Below, one piece after another: positions 35,903 to 45,249 of a stretch of DNA of 64,000 nucleotides; within the stretch, counting starts at the first letter, position 1, and each line of letters begins with the position of its first letter. This DNA is from JAQUCI01 sp034932685 (GTDB lineage Bacteria > Bacillota_I > Bacilli_A > Erysipelotrichales > Erysipelotrichaceae), in the NCBI GenBank assembly GCA_034932685.1, contig JAYFOM010000024.1:1-64000 (forward strand). The letters are read 5' to 3'. A program made the translations under genes and the position numbers. The notes beneath the pieces were generated by a model. It saw only the letters and a program-made list of their open reading frames with translations. It had not been told where the DNA came from and searched no databases.

Positions 35903-38086
35903 ATGAAAAGAAGATCACCAAACACCAGTATCATGATGATCGGTGTTTTTATCTTGGTTATTTTTATAGCGGTTTTAGCTAATGTATATGGACTTACAAT
36001 ATTAGGAATTCACTTTCATAGTCAAACATCGCTAAAAAACTATAGCGAAAACTTGAACGTTAAAAATACGATCATTCAAGCATCGCGTGGTACAATTTAT
36101 GATACTAATGGTAATGTAATAGCACAAGATATTGAAACTTATACCGTTTATGCTGTTTTGAATACTAATCGTTATGACGCCGGAGGCAAACCGGCTTTTG
36201 TGGTTGATAAAGAATATACGGCAAGCATATTAGCAACAATTCTTGATATTCCGGAAGCTGAACTATTAGAACAGATGAGTAAATCACGCTATCAAGTTGA
36301 ATTTGGACGCAAAGGTAAAAATCTTTCACTTGCGAAAAAAGAGGCGATCATGGCTTATGATTTACCTGGTATCGAATTTTTTACTACAGTTTCACGTAGT
36401 TATCCATTAGGTATATTTGCTTCACATTTGATTGGTTTTGCCCAATATGACGATAGTAGTCAAGCTCTTATGGGCAAAATGGGAATAGAAAGCATTTATA
36501 ATAGCGAATTAACAGGTGTTAATGGGAGAATAAAATCACAGTATTATGACATCATCAATGACTATACTTTACCAGAGGGAATCATTGAGAAAGTAGCCTC
36601 GATTGATGGTAATGATATTTACCTTACTATTGATCGCATCATTCAAGAACAACTAGAAGTGTCGCTGAGTACAACAATGCAACAACAGAACGCTGAAAAA
36701 GCCTTTGGTGCGGTTATGGAAGTTGAAACGGGGAAAATCTTAGCCTGGGGTAGTTATCCAACATTTGACCCCGTAGAACTTAACATAACCGATTATAATA
36801 ACATGGGAACTCAATACGCTTATGAACCAGGATCAACCATGAAGACATTTACTTATGCGGCAGCGATTGATACAGGTGTATATGATAGTGACGCTATTTT
36901 TGATTCATCGACTTTCTATATGGGTATAAAAAATGGTGAAGCGATCAGAGTTAAAAATAGTGTTAATGCGATTGAACAGATCACTAATGCTAGAAGTCGC
37001 AGTTGGGGTAGGATCAGTTATGATTTAGGTTTTCGCTACTCAAGTAACGTTGGAATTGCTAGTATGTTAACAGAGCAATTAAAGCCTGAAGTATTCGCTG
37101 AGTATCTTGATCGCTTTGGTTTTTTCAAAAAAGTAGGTTTTGATGGCTTTGCTGAGGTAGCTGGTGTTAAAAATTTCAATTATCCAATTGAAAAACTAGC
37201 GCTAGGTTATGGTCAGGGTTCTTCTGTGACGATGATTCAGATCTTACAAGCCTATAGTGCTATTTTCAATGATGGTGAAATGATAAAGCCTTATGTTGTG
37301 CAACAAGTTAAAAACGCAGCCAACAATGAAATTGTCTATTTAGCGCAAAAGACGGTGGTCTCTAATCCCATAAAAGCTACTACAGCTAAGCAAATGCAAC
37401 AACTAATGTATGATGTCATAAATCAAGATGATGGTTCTGGTAAGTATTATCGTGTTAGTGAAGTTGATGTGATTGGCAAAACAGGTACTGCGCAAATATT
37501 TGTGAATGGTAGTTATAGTCCAAATAAGGTTTTAACATCAGTAATGCTTGGTTTTCCAGCGGATAATCCTAAGATCATGCTTTACTATGCTTTTATTAGT
37601 GATTATCATGAAAACTTACATGTCATGACTGAGCCAATAACTAATATTGTTAAAAAGACAGCAGTTGCATATGGCCTAACTAATAGTAAAAATGAACATT
37701 CAAATATTGAAGATGCTGTTTCAAATGGTATTGAAACATATACAATGCCAAATCTTGTTAATCATACTTTGAGCTATGCCGAAGATAAACTCAAACTGAT
37801 GGATCAAGATGTTGTTTATCTTGGTAATGGAAATCAGATCATTAAGCAATATCCAAATGAGAGCACAACGGTTATAAGTGGTCAAAAAGTCATCCTATTA
37901 ACTGATGATGAACATATCAAAATGCCTAATATCATTGGTTACTCTCGAAAAGAAGTAGCTGCTTTTTGGCAAATGACAAATATTGCGATCAAGATTGAAG
38001 GTTATGGCCTTGTTGTTTCTCAAAGCATTATTGAAGACAGTTTGCTTTATCCTAATTCAGAACTTGTGGTAGTTTTGAAAGAATAA
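35903..38086 (+). CDS. Class B penicillin-binding protein with two PASTA domains
   Basis: This septal transpeptidase cross-links peptidoglycan during division (the pbpB/PBP2x/SpoVD group). The 727-residue protein has one membrane anchor (about 11-31), a dimerisation domain (ARNTIYDTNG-like segment, about 55-70), and a transpeptidase domain. The nucleophile is Ser311 in GSTMK, SSN is in RYSSNVGIA, and KTG is at about 526 in IGKTGTAQIF. The C-terminus carries two PASTA repeats (about 610-727), with no third. It follows ftsL by 2 nt. PASTA content points to PBP2x/SpoVD rather than simple FtsI. Confidence 0.93.
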   Translation: MKRRSPNTSIMMIGVFILVIFIAVLANVYGLTILGIHFHSQTSLKNYSENLNVKNTIIQASRGTIYDTNGNVIAQDIETYTVYAVLNTNRYDAGGKPAFVVDKEYTASILATILDIPEAELLEQMSKSRYQVEFGRKGKNLSLAKKEAIMAYDLPGIEFFTTVSRSYPLGIFASHLIGFAQYDDSSQALMGKMGIESIYNSELTGVNGRIKSQYYDIINDYTLPEGIIEKVASIDGNDIYLTIDRIIQEQLEVSLSTTMQQQNAEKAFGAVMEVETGKILAWGSYPTFDPVELNITDYNNMGTQYAYEPGSTMKTFTYAAAIDTGVYDSDAIFDSSTFYMGIKNGEAIRVKNSVNAIEQITNARSRSWGRISYDLGFRYSSNVGIASMLTEQLKPEVFAEYLDRFGFFKKVGFDGFAEVAGVKNFNYPIEKLALGYGQGSSVTMIQILQAYSAIFNDGEMIKPYVVQQVKNAANNEIVYLAQKTVVSNPIKATTAKQMQQLMYDVINQDDGSGKYYRVSEVDVIGKTGTAQIFVNGSYSPNKVLTSVMLGFPADNPKIMLYYAFISDYHENLHVMTEPITNIVKKTAVAYGLTNSKNEHSNIEDAVSNGIETYTMPNLVNHTLSYAEDKLKLMDQDVVYLGNGNQIIKQYPNESTTVISGQKVILLTDDEHIKMPNIIGYSRKEVAAFWQMTNIAIKIEGYGLVVSQSIIEDSLLYPNSELVVVLKE

Positions 38087-38211
38087 TACTGAAAATAATG
38101 ATTTATCGCTTTTTTAATGATGGCGTTATCTTAAAAAAATGATATATTAGAAATATATCCATATCAAATCGCATGATTTAATAATTTGAAGCTATCGATA
38201 AGTTCTTTTAG

Positions 38212-38220
38212 TGCTATAAT
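38212..38220 (+). promoter_or_regulatory. Extended -10 element upstream of mraY
   Basis: TGCTATAAT is an extended -10 in the 169-bp gap after the penicillin-binding protein gene. The gap also holds an inverted repeat GATATAT-N5-ATATATC at 38141-38159, with no T run. The gap otherwise shows no coding sequence. Confidence 0.45.
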
Positions 38221-38255
38221 GTTATACGCTTATATAAGTTATTCAGGAGGTATTT

Positions 38256-39221
38256 ATGACGGTTAAAAGTGCAATAATGTTTGGTGGCTGCCTTCTGTCT
38301 GCTTTATTTGTTTATCCTAAACTGATTATTTTTCTAAAGAAAATTCGTTACAGTCAAACGATAAGTGAGTATTCTTTAGCTGATTATAAACAAAAAGAAG
38401 GTACGCCAACGATGGGAGGATTGGCTTTTATATTTTTACCAATTATCTTCATTGTTTTTATTTATCCTTCTTTTTATCAAGATGCTACGATGATGCTTGT
38501 TATAATGGTTTATCTTGGTTATGGTTTGATTGGGTTTATTGATGATTATATAATTGTCATCAAACATGATAATGCTGGATTAAAGGCAAGTTATAAATTC
38601 TTGATGCAGTTAGCTTTATCAATCGTTTTCTATCTGATATATCGCGAATATAGTGTAACTACGATCAATATTTGGTTTTTAAACTGGTCGTTTGATTTAG
38701 GTTGGGTGTATGCTTTGTTGGTTTTTTTCATGTTTACGGGTACATCTAATGCTGTTAACATCACCGATGGTATGGATGGTTTAGCAGCAGGTACGACTAT
38801 TTTAGCTCTTATTCCGTTTGTGGTGTTCGCTTTTATTGCCTCAAAACCATATATCGCTGTGTTTGTGATTGGTGTCATTGGAGCGCTTTTAGGCTATCTT
38901 AGATACAATTTACATCCTGCTAAGGTATTTATGGGTGATGTTGGTTCACTTGCATTAGGAGGCTTGTTAGCGGGTTTAGCGCTTGTTTTAAAACAAGAGT
39001 TAAGTCTTATCATTGTTGGTGGTGTTTTTGTATATGAGACATTGTGTGTTATCATTCAGATTACAAGTGTTAAGTTGTTTAAAAAGAAAGTTTTTCGCTA
39101 TACTCCAATACACTATAGTTTTGTGATTCAAGGAATGAGTGAGATAAAGGTTGTAAGAATGTTTTGGATCTTAGGTTTCTTATTTATGATATTTGGACTT
39201 TTGATTGGAGTTAATGTATGA
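38256..39221 (+). CDS. mraY: Phospho-N-acetylmuramoyl-pentapeptide transferase
   Basis: MraY transfers phospho-MurNAc-pentapeptide to undecaprenyl phosphate, forming lipid I. The 321-residue protein is a polytopic membrane enzyme with about ten hydrophobic segments. Conserved loops are KEGTPTMGGLAFIF, GFIDDYII and NAVNITDGMDGLAAG, followed by FMGDVGSLALGG and the C-terminal YTPIHYSFVIQG. AGGAGG precedes the start. It overlaps murD by 4 nt. It has its own candidate promoter, which separates it from the mraZ transcript. Confidence 0.97.
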   Translation: MTVKSAIMFGGCLLSALFVYPKLIIFLKKIRYSQTISEYSLADYKQKEGTPTMGGLAFIFLPIIFIVFIYPSFYQDATMMLVIMVYLGYGLIGFIDDYIIVIKHDNAGLKASYKFLMQLALSIVFYLIYREYSVTTINIWFLNWSFDLGWVYALLVFFMFTGTSNAVNITDGMDGLAAGTTILALIPFVVFAFIASKPYIAVFVIGVIGALLGYLRYNLHPAKVFMGDVGSLALGGLLAGLALVLKQELSLIIVGGVFVYETLCVIIQITSVKLFKKKVFRYTPIHYSFVIQGMSEIKVVRMFWILGFLFMIFGLLIGVNV

Positions 39222-40531
39222 ATGAAGTACTAGTCATAGGTTGTGCTAGAAGTGGTTATTGGGTAAGTTTATTGTTAAACCAACACAACTATCAAGTAAC
39301 AATAACCGATAGTAAAACTATTGCTGAAAAAGATGAACTAATTGCTCTTGGCATTAGCGTGTTTGATAATGGACATCCTGAATTCTTAGTATCTAAAAAT
39401 TGGGAATTTATTGTTAAAAATCCTGGTATTTCATACCATAACGAATTTGTTAGCAAGTTTAATGATTTGGCTATTCAGATATATACTGAAATTGAAATCG
39501 CATTAAGATATGCGCCAGAATTTACTTATGGCGCTATTACTGGAACTAACGGAAAAACGACAACTACTGCTTTGCTTTATGAGATATTAAAAAGTGAAAA
39601 GAGTGCTTTTGCAAGTGGTAATATTGGAACACCGCTTAGTGAAACGGTTTATAAACATCACGACATAGAGGCTATGATCGCGATTGAGATATCGGCGTTC
39701 CAACTACTTGGTGCGCCATCATTCCATCCACTAGTATCAACTATCACAAACTTAACTCCAGACCACTTAGATTATTTTGATAGTCTTGATAGTTATTATA
39801 GAGCTAAGACTTTAGTTTATCGCAATCAATATGGTGACGATTGGTTTATCCGCAATATTGATGATCCTAATGTTGTTAAGTACGCTCAGGGTATCAATTG
39901 TCAAATCATTGATATGAGTATTAAACAAGATGCGGATCTAATGATAAAAGATGATCATGTATTATTGTTTAATAAGCCGTTATTTAAAGTTGATAGTCTT
40001 AAATTAATAGGAAAGCACAATCTACAAAACGCAATGATCGCTGCAACTATGGCTTATAAAATGGGAGTAAAGATAGCAAGTATCCAAAAAGTAATAGCTA
40101 ATTTTGAAGCGATTGAACATCGAATTGAATTTGTTAGTGATATTGATGGTGTTAAATATTATAATGATTCAAAAGCTACCAATACGGATTCAACAATTAT
40201 TGCATTAAAATCTTTTAATGAACCAGTAATTCTTTTAGCCGGTGGTTATGATAAACATACTGGATTTAAGGATTTAAAGGCATACCAATCTAAAATTAAA
40301 CAGTTGATCGTATATGGTGCTACTAAATATGAGCTTGCAAAACTCAATGAGAACACAATCGTTGTAGAGAATTTAAAAGAAGCCTTAATGAAGGCACATG
40401 ATATCGCAATTAAAGATGATACGGTATTATTTTCACCAGCATGTGCAAGTTATGATCAATTTGATAACTATGAGCAAAGAGGGAAAATCTTTAAGCAATT
40501 GGTATTTGAACTTAAAAAGAAGGGGTCTTGA
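39218..40531 (+). CDS. murD: UDP-N-acetylmuramoyl-L-alanine:D-glutamate ligase
   Basis: MurD adds D-glutamate to UDP-MurNAc-L-Ala with ATP. The 437-residue protein has three domains: an N-terminal UDP-binding Rossmann domain (VLVIGCARSGYWVSLLL), a central ATPase with GAITGTNGKTTTTALL (about 107-122) and ITNLTPDHLDYF, and a C-terminal ligase domain with NDSKATNTDSTI and LLAGGYDKHTGF. It ends in TGA. No murG, ftsW, ftsQ, ftsA or ftsZ follows. The next gene is comN-like. Confidence 0.97.
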   Translation: MNEVLVIGCARSGYWVSLLLNQHNYQVTITDSKTIAEKDELIALGISVFDNGHPEFLVSKNWEFIVKNPGISYHNEFVSKFNDLAIQIYTEIEIALRYAPEFTYGAITGTNGKTTTTALLYEILKSEKSAFASGNIGTPLSETVYKHHDIEAMIAIEISAFQLLGAPSFHPLVSTITNLTPDHLDYFDSLDSYYRAKTLVYRNQYGDDWFIRNIDDPNVVKYAQGINCQIIDMSIKQDADLMIKDDHVLLFNKPLFKVDSLKLIGKHNLQNAMIAATMAYKMGVKIASIQKVIANFEAIEHRIEFVSDIDGVKYYNDSKATNTDSTIIALKSFNEPVILLAGGYDKHTGFKDLKAYQSKIKQLIVYGATKYELAKLNENTIVVENLKEALMKAHDIAIKDDTVLFSPACASYDQFDNYEQRGKIFKQLVFELKKKGS

Positions 40532-40532
40532 A

Positions 40533-40808
40533 ATGGAGAACTTAAATATTAAGCAATTACAGTTGGCAATCTATTTAAGACTTAACCAATTAAAAAGAGA
40601 ACAATTAGCGACCATAACTTATCAAAACATCATTGATACACTTTTTGATAGTGTTTGGAAAGATCAATATCCACAAAGTTTAAATCATGCTATTAATGAT
40701 ATTATGAGTATTAACGCTGAAAAGATTGTGGCTTTTCTTAGTAAAAAGGCTATCATCGAAAGTAAAGATCATTCTCTTGAAGACTTTGATGATTTAATTA
40801 AGGAATAG
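40533..40808 (+). CDS. ComN-like post-transcriptional regulator
   Basis: The 91-residue protein is all-helical with an acidic C-terminus. The pattern IDTLFDSVWKDQYPQSLNHAIND resembles ComN/YrzD, a small DivIVA-associated protein that affects comE mRNA in Bacillus. In Bacillus, comN lies a short way upstream of recJ, which supports the call. The start at 40533 has GGGG upstream, two bases after the murD stop. recJ begins one base after its stop. Confidence is limited by size and divergence. Confidence 0.6.
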   Translation: MENLNIKQLQLAIYLRLNQLKREQLATITYQNIIDTLFDSVWKDQYPQSLNHAINDIMSINAEKIVAFLSKKAIIESKDHSLEDFDDLIKE

Positions 40809-40809
40809 T

Positions 40810-42396
40810 ATGGCGTATTGCATTTTAGAAAACACTCATGAAGCTTATCATGATGATATAAATCCATTATTGGCAAAAGTACTCGCTTTCTATCAATTTG
40901 ATCAAGAAAAACTTGATCAGATATTTTCAGAATATATACCGTCAACAATAAAGAACAATGAGTATATTGAAAAAGTTAAAGCGCGTTTGCTCAAGGCAAA
41001 AGAGATGAATGAACGCGTTCTTGTTTTTGGTGATTATGACGCTGATGGGATATGTAGTACGACCATGATGGTATCATTATTAAAAAAATTAAATATTGAT
41101 TGTGGCTTTTATATTCCCAACCGATTAAGTGAAGGATACGGATTAAATGTTAACACCACAATTGATGCATATCACAAAGGCTATTCATTGATCATCACAG
41201 TGGATAATGGTGTTAAAGCAGACGAAGCAATCAGTAAAGCAAATGAATTAAAAATTGATGTTATTGTTTGTGATCATCATATTTTAGAACGTAATGATCT
41301 TGATTATTTAATTCATCCGGATGTTTTACCTAAAGAGTATCAAAATTTATGTGGCGCTGGTGTAGTTTTACAATTAGCACTAGCATTTGATATTGATGAA
41401 CCTTTTTATTGGATCTTAGCAATGGCTGCTACAATTGGTGATATGGTTGAGATGTTTGATGTTAATCGCTATATTGTCAAGAAAGGATTAGTATTAATAA
41501 ATCAACATGGCTTTTTACCTATTACCGCACTGATCAAAAATGATCAAATGATCAATGAAGAGGTTATCGCATATCACTTGATTCCAGCACTTAATACCTT
41601 AGGTCGCTTAGCTGATCAAGCAAATGTAAATGTGCTAGTGGATTACCTTATGCTTAAAGATCAAACAACAATCTATAATACGGCCAAGCAAATCTCAGCG
41701 TTAAATGATCATAGAAAAGATATGATCATAAAAGTTGGTCAAGATGAACATCAGTTTTTTAGTTTACCAAATTACAATGTTTATATAAGTAATGAATACC
41801 ACGAAGGATTAATCGGTCTTTTAGCTAACCGTTTTATGATTGAAAACCAAAAGCCAACTTTGGTTGCGACTAAAAATGAGGATCTTTTTAAATTCAGTGG
41901 TCGCAGTATTAATGGTTTTGATATTCATGAAGAATTAAAACAATATCAAATACTTTTTATCAGCTTTGGGGGTCATAAACAAGCATGTGGATTTAGTATT
42001 CATAGTGATCAATTAGATAGCTTTATCAGATCTTTAAGCTTAGAAACAACAAAAATTGATGTGACAATAATGCAAAAAGTGATCAAACTTGATCTTAGCG
42101 ACTTAACGATTGACAATATTGAATCTCTTGCACTTTTAAGACCTTTTGGTACGGGAATCAAACAACCATTATTTTTGCTTGAAGCGATTAAGATTGATGA
42201 TCATATATTATTGAAGGGCAAATATCCTAAAGCTAAAACGGTTATAAATGATCAGACATTGGAGATAATATGCTTTAATAAAACGATAATTAGTGATGAC
42301 TTATTAGTAACAAAACCATTGATTGGACAGTTATCAATTAATCGTTTTAAGAATCAAATTAAAATGAATTTCAAGGTTGAAGATGTCCTATTTTAA
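40810..42396 (+). CDS. recJ: Single-stranded-DNA-specific exonuclease RecJ, short form
   Basis: RecJ degrades single-stranded DNA 5' to 3' in repair and recombination. The 528-residue protein keeps both DHH-superfamily domains: VLVFGDYDADGICSTTMM (about 75-92), VIVCDHHILE, the DHHA1 region FSGRSINGFDIHEEL and ISFGGHKQACGFSI, and a short OB-like C-terminus. It lacks the long C-terminal extension of Bacillus RecJ (about 780 residues) and is nearer to the minimal core. It follows the ComN-like gene by 1 nt. Confidence 0.93.
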   Translation: MAYCILENTHEAYHDDINPLLAKVLAFYQFDQEKLDQIFSEYIPSTIKNNEYIEKVKARLLKAKEMNERVLVFGDYDADGICSTTMMVSLLKKLNIDCGFYIPNRLSEGYGLNVNTTIDAYHKGYSLIITVDNGVKADEAISKANELKIDVIVCDHHILERNDLDYLIHPDVLPKEYQNLCGAGVVLQLALAFDIDEPFYWILAMAATIGDMVEMFDVNRYIVKKGLVLINQHGFLPITALIKNDQMINEEVIAYHLIPALNTLGRLADQANVNVLVDYLMLKDQTTIYNTAKQISALNDHRKDMIIKVGQDEHQFFSLPNYNVYISNEYHEGLIGLLANRFMIENQKPTLVATKNEDLFKFSGRSINGFDIHEELKQYQILFISFGGHKQACGFSIHSDQLDSFIRSLSLETTKIDVTIMQKVIKLDLSDLTIDNIESLALLRPFGTGIKQPLFLLEAIKIDDHILLKGKYPKAKTVINDQTLEIICFNKTIISDDLLVTKPLIGQLSINRFKNQIKMNFKVEDVLF

Positions 42397-42410
42397 TTAA
42401 CTTATATGTT

Positions 42411-42419
42411 TGATATAAT
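42411..42419 (+). promoter_or_regulatory. Extended -10 element upstream of apt
   Basis: TGATATAAT is an extended -10 about 25 nt before the apt start. No clear -35 is present. Confidence 0.4.
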
Positions 42420-42444
42420 ATACTGGTTGCTAGGGAGGCACTAT

Positions 42445-42957
42445 ATGGATTATAAGAAATACATTGCAGATATACCAGACTTTCCAAAGCCAGGGATATT
42501 ATTTAGAGACATTACACCATTAATGGCAAATGGACCAGTTTTTAAGGCAGCGTGTGATGAAATGATACAATATGCGAAAGATGTAAAAGCAGATTTAATC
42601 GTTGGACCAGAATCACGCGGATTTATCTTTGGTTGTCCTGTATCGTATGCATTAGGAATTGGTTTTGTACCTGTAAGAAAGCCAGGAAAGTTACCAAGAC
42701 ATACGGTATCATATCGTTATGATCTTGAATATGGCTCAAATGAGTTACATATTCATCGTGATGGTATTAAAGCTGGACAAAGAGTATTGATCGTTGATGA
42801 TTTATTGGCGACTGGTGGAACGGTTGAAGCAACTATTAAATTAGTTGAAGAACTGGGTGGAATAGTTGTTGGTTGTGCCTTTTTAGTAGAACTGACCGAC
42901 TTGAAGGGTAGAGATCTCTTAGAAAACTATAATATCTTTACGATTACAACATATTAG
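42445..42957 (+). CDS. apt: Adenine phosphoribosyltransferase
   Basis: Apt makes AMP from adenine and PRPP in purine salvage. The 170-residue protein has the usual length, with IPDFPKPGILFRDITPL near the N-terminus, VGPESRGFIFG and the PRPP loop VLIVDDLLATGGT (about 113-125). GGGAGG lies 6 nt before the ATG at 42445. A frame from 42406 would begin before the candidate -10 element. It stands between recJ and rel, the conserved Bacilli order. Confidence 0.97.
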   Translation: MDYKKYIADIPDFPKPGILFRDITPLMANGPVFKAACDEMIQYAKDVKADLIVGPESRGFIFGCPVSYALGIGFVPVRKPGKLPRHTVSYRYDLEYGSNELHIHRDGIKAGQRVLIVDDLLATGGTVEATIKLVEELGGIVVGCAFLVELTDLKGRDLLENYNIFTITTY

Positions 42958-42965
42958 AGTAAAAT

Positions 42966-42989
42966 CGAAGAGTAAGATCTTCGTTTTTA
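42966..42989 (+). terminator. Terminator or attenuator between apt and rel
   Basis: CGAAGA and TCTTCG form a 6-bp stem with a 6-nt loop, followed by five Ts. It lies 10 nt before the rel ribosome site. Read-through would be needed unless rel has its own start site, which I do not see. Confidence 0.6.
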
Positions 42990-42999
42990 TTAGGAGTAA

Positions 43000-45204
43000 A
43001 TGGTGGCACAAAAAAAGATAGAAGTTAACATTGATGTCTTAATGAAAGAAATTAAGAAATACATCAAATTAGAACAAAATTTAGCTTTGATAAACAAAGC
43101 TTATCTTTTTGCGGAAGAAAAACACCAAGAGCAATATCGTAAAAGTGGTGAACCATATGTGAATCATCTTGTTCATGTTGCTTATATATTAGCCGGATTA
43201 CGCGTTGGACCTAAAACGATCGCTGCTGGTTTATTACATGATGTTGTGGAAGATTGTGGTGTTACCAAAGAACAGTTTATAGCTCATTTTGATGAAGAAA
43301 TATATCGTTTAGTTGAAGGTGTGACTAAAATTGGTAATATCGAATTTAAAGATGAAAAAGAGTATTTAGCTGCTAATCATCGGAAAATTCTTATTGCGAT
43401 GGCTAAGGATATACGCGTAATTATCATTAAGCTTTGTGATCGTCTACATAATATGCGTACACTACAGTTTATGAGTGAAGACAAGCAAATGAAGATTGCC
43501 CAAGAAACACTTGAGGTATATGCTCCAATTGCACACCGTTTAGGTATGAGTGAGATTAAAAACGAGCTCGAAGATATCAGTTTTTACTATATTAATCGAG
43601 TTAAGTATTACGAAATAGCACGCCAGGTTGAAGTAAGAAGAGCCGAAAGAGACGCTCAAGTCAACAAGATGATTGAAGCCATCAAAGTATTACTTGACGA
43701 GCAAAATATCCACTTCAAAATATTTGGTAGATCCAAACATCTATACAGTATTTATAATAAGATGGTCACAAAACACAAACAGTTTGAAGAAATATTGGAT
43801 CTTTTAGCCATTAGGATCATTACGGATTCAGTACTTAGCTGTTATGAGGTATTAGGCTACATTCACGCCAACTTTGTACCAATACCAGGGCGGTTAAAAG
43901 ACTACATTGCTATGCCTAAATCTAACATGTATCAATCACTGCATACCACTATCGTAAATGAAGATGGTAATATCTTTGAAATACAGATTAGAACCCAACA
44001 GATGGATAATATTGCTGAGCGAGGGGTCGCGGCTCATTGGCTATATAAAGAAGGCAAGTATAATGCAGAAACCGAACAAAAGGAAATCGAAGAAAAGTTA
44101 TCATTGTTTCGAGATATTGTAAGCATTAGTGATAGTGATACCGATGGTGATGATCAAGAATTTATGGATACCTTACAAAAGGATTTCTTTGATGCTAATG
44201 TTTATGTAATGTCGCCTAAAGGAAGAGTTATAGACTTACCAAATGGTTCTACACCAATTGATTTCGCATATCGTATTCATACTGAGGTAGGACACTCTAC
44301 TATTGGAGCAACAGTAAATGGTGCTTTAGTTCCTTTAAATACGGTTTTAAAGACTGGTGATGTGATAAATCTAAAGACGAGTAAACAATCAGTTGGACCA
44401 AGTGAAGACTGGTTAAAATTCGTTAAGACAAGTCATGCTCGCAATAAGATCAGGGGATTTATCACTAAAAAAGAAATGGAAAATCGTGGACCCACTATTG
44501 AAAAAGGTCTACAAATGTTTAAAGATGAGTTAGCTAAACGCAATATTGATGTAGAATGGCTTACCAATAAGAAACTTGAGACAGTATACAGTCAATACAA
44601 TATCAAGGAATATGATGATTTCATGTTTGCTTTAGGTAATCGCTCAATTACACTAAGTAGTGTCATGGAAAAGATATCAAAAAGAAGGATGTCAATTTTG
44701 AGCACTTTGAATGTGACCAATATTTTCAATTTCAAAAACGAACAGAAAAAATCAGTATCGAAGTCTGGAATCAAAGTAGCTGGCGTAGATTCAATCATGA
44801 TATCTTTAGCTGGTTGTTGTGCTCCAGTATTAGGTGATGATATTGTTGGCTTTATAACTAAAGGACATGGTGTAAAGGTACATCGTGTGGATTGTCCTAA
44901 TGTTAAGAAAGAAAAAAGTCGTTTGATTGATGTTGAGTGGGATTATCAACATGATGTTAGTCAGTATGAAGTTCTAATCTATATTGAATCAAGTGATCGT
45001 AATTTCTTGTTGAATGATATAATCACTGTTTTATCACAAACTAAAGCCCAACTAATTGGTGTTAATTCACAACTAAATGATGATAAGATCACTGTTTCCA
45101 CTAATATAAGAGTATTGGTAAACAATACCGATCATTTACGTAATATAATGGCAAACCTTAAAAAAGTAGATGGAACTCAAAGAGTAGAAAGAGTGATTCA
45201 ATAA
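43000..45204 (+). CDS. rel: Bifunctional (p)ppGpp synthetase/hydrolase
   Basis: Rel makes and degrades the stringent-response alarmone. The 734-residue protein has the long RSH architecture. The HD hydrolase domain has HD at 80-81 and ED at 84-85 (GLLHDVVED). The synthetase domain has PGRLKDYIAMPKSNMYQSLH. The RxKD motif there is that of bifunctional Rel rather than monofunctional RelA. The TGS domain is at about 400-460 and the RIS/zinc region has AGCCAPVLGDDIVGF. An ACT domain ends the protein (about 660-734). TAGGAG precedes the start. Confidence 0.96.
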   Translation: MVAQKKIEVNIDVLMKEIKKYIKLEQNLALINKAYLFAEEKHQEQYRKSGEPYVNHLVHVAYILAGLRVGPKTIAAGLLHDVVEDCGVTKEQFIAHFDEEIYRLVEGVTKIGNIEFKDEKEYLAANHRKILIAMAKDIRVIIIKLCDRLHNMRTLQFMSEDKQMKIAQETLEVYAPIAHRLGMSEIKNELEDISFYYINRVKYYEIARQVEVRRAERDAQVNKMIEAIKVLLDEQNIHFKIFGRSKHLYSIYNKMVTKHKQFEEILDLLAIRIITDSVLSCYEVLGYIHANFVPIPGRLKDYIAMPKSNMYQSLHTTIVNEDGNIFEIQIRTQQMDNIAERGVAAHWLYKEGKYNAETEQKEIEEKLSLFRDIVSISDSDTDGDDQEFMDTLQKDFFDANVYVMSPKGRVIDLPNGSTPIDFAYRIHTEVGHSTIGATVNGALVPLNTVLKTGDVINLKTSKQSVGPSEDWLKFVKTSHARNKIRGFITKKEMENRGPTIEKGLQMFKDELAKRNIDVEWLTNKKLETVYSQYNIKEYDDFMFALGNRSITLSSVMEKISKRRMSILSTLNVTNIFNFKNEQKKSVSKSGIKVAGVDSIMISLAGCCAPVLGDDIVGFITKGHGVKVHRVDCPNVKKEKSRLIDVEWDYQHDVSQYEVLIYIESSDRNFLLNDIITVLSQTKAQLIGVNSQLNDDKITVSTNIRVLVNNTDHLRNIMANLKKVDGTQRVERVIQ

Positions 45205-45215
45205 GTGAGTTATTG

Positions 45216-45244
45216 TTGAATTATCTTTTCACCAATGCTAAAAT
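45216..45244 (+). promoter_or_regulatory. SigA-type promoter of hisS-aspS
   Basis: TTGAAT (45216-45221) and TAAAAT (45239-45244) have a 17-bp spacer, and the -10 is extended (TGCTAAAAT). Confidence 0.65.
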
Positions 45245-45249
45245 AAAGT

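Noticed and set aside
38141..38159. GATATAT-N5-ATATATC hairpin as a terminator after the penicillin-binding protein gene
   Set aside because: The stem is all A/T apart from one pair and has no T run after it. It may be a chance AT-rich repeat.
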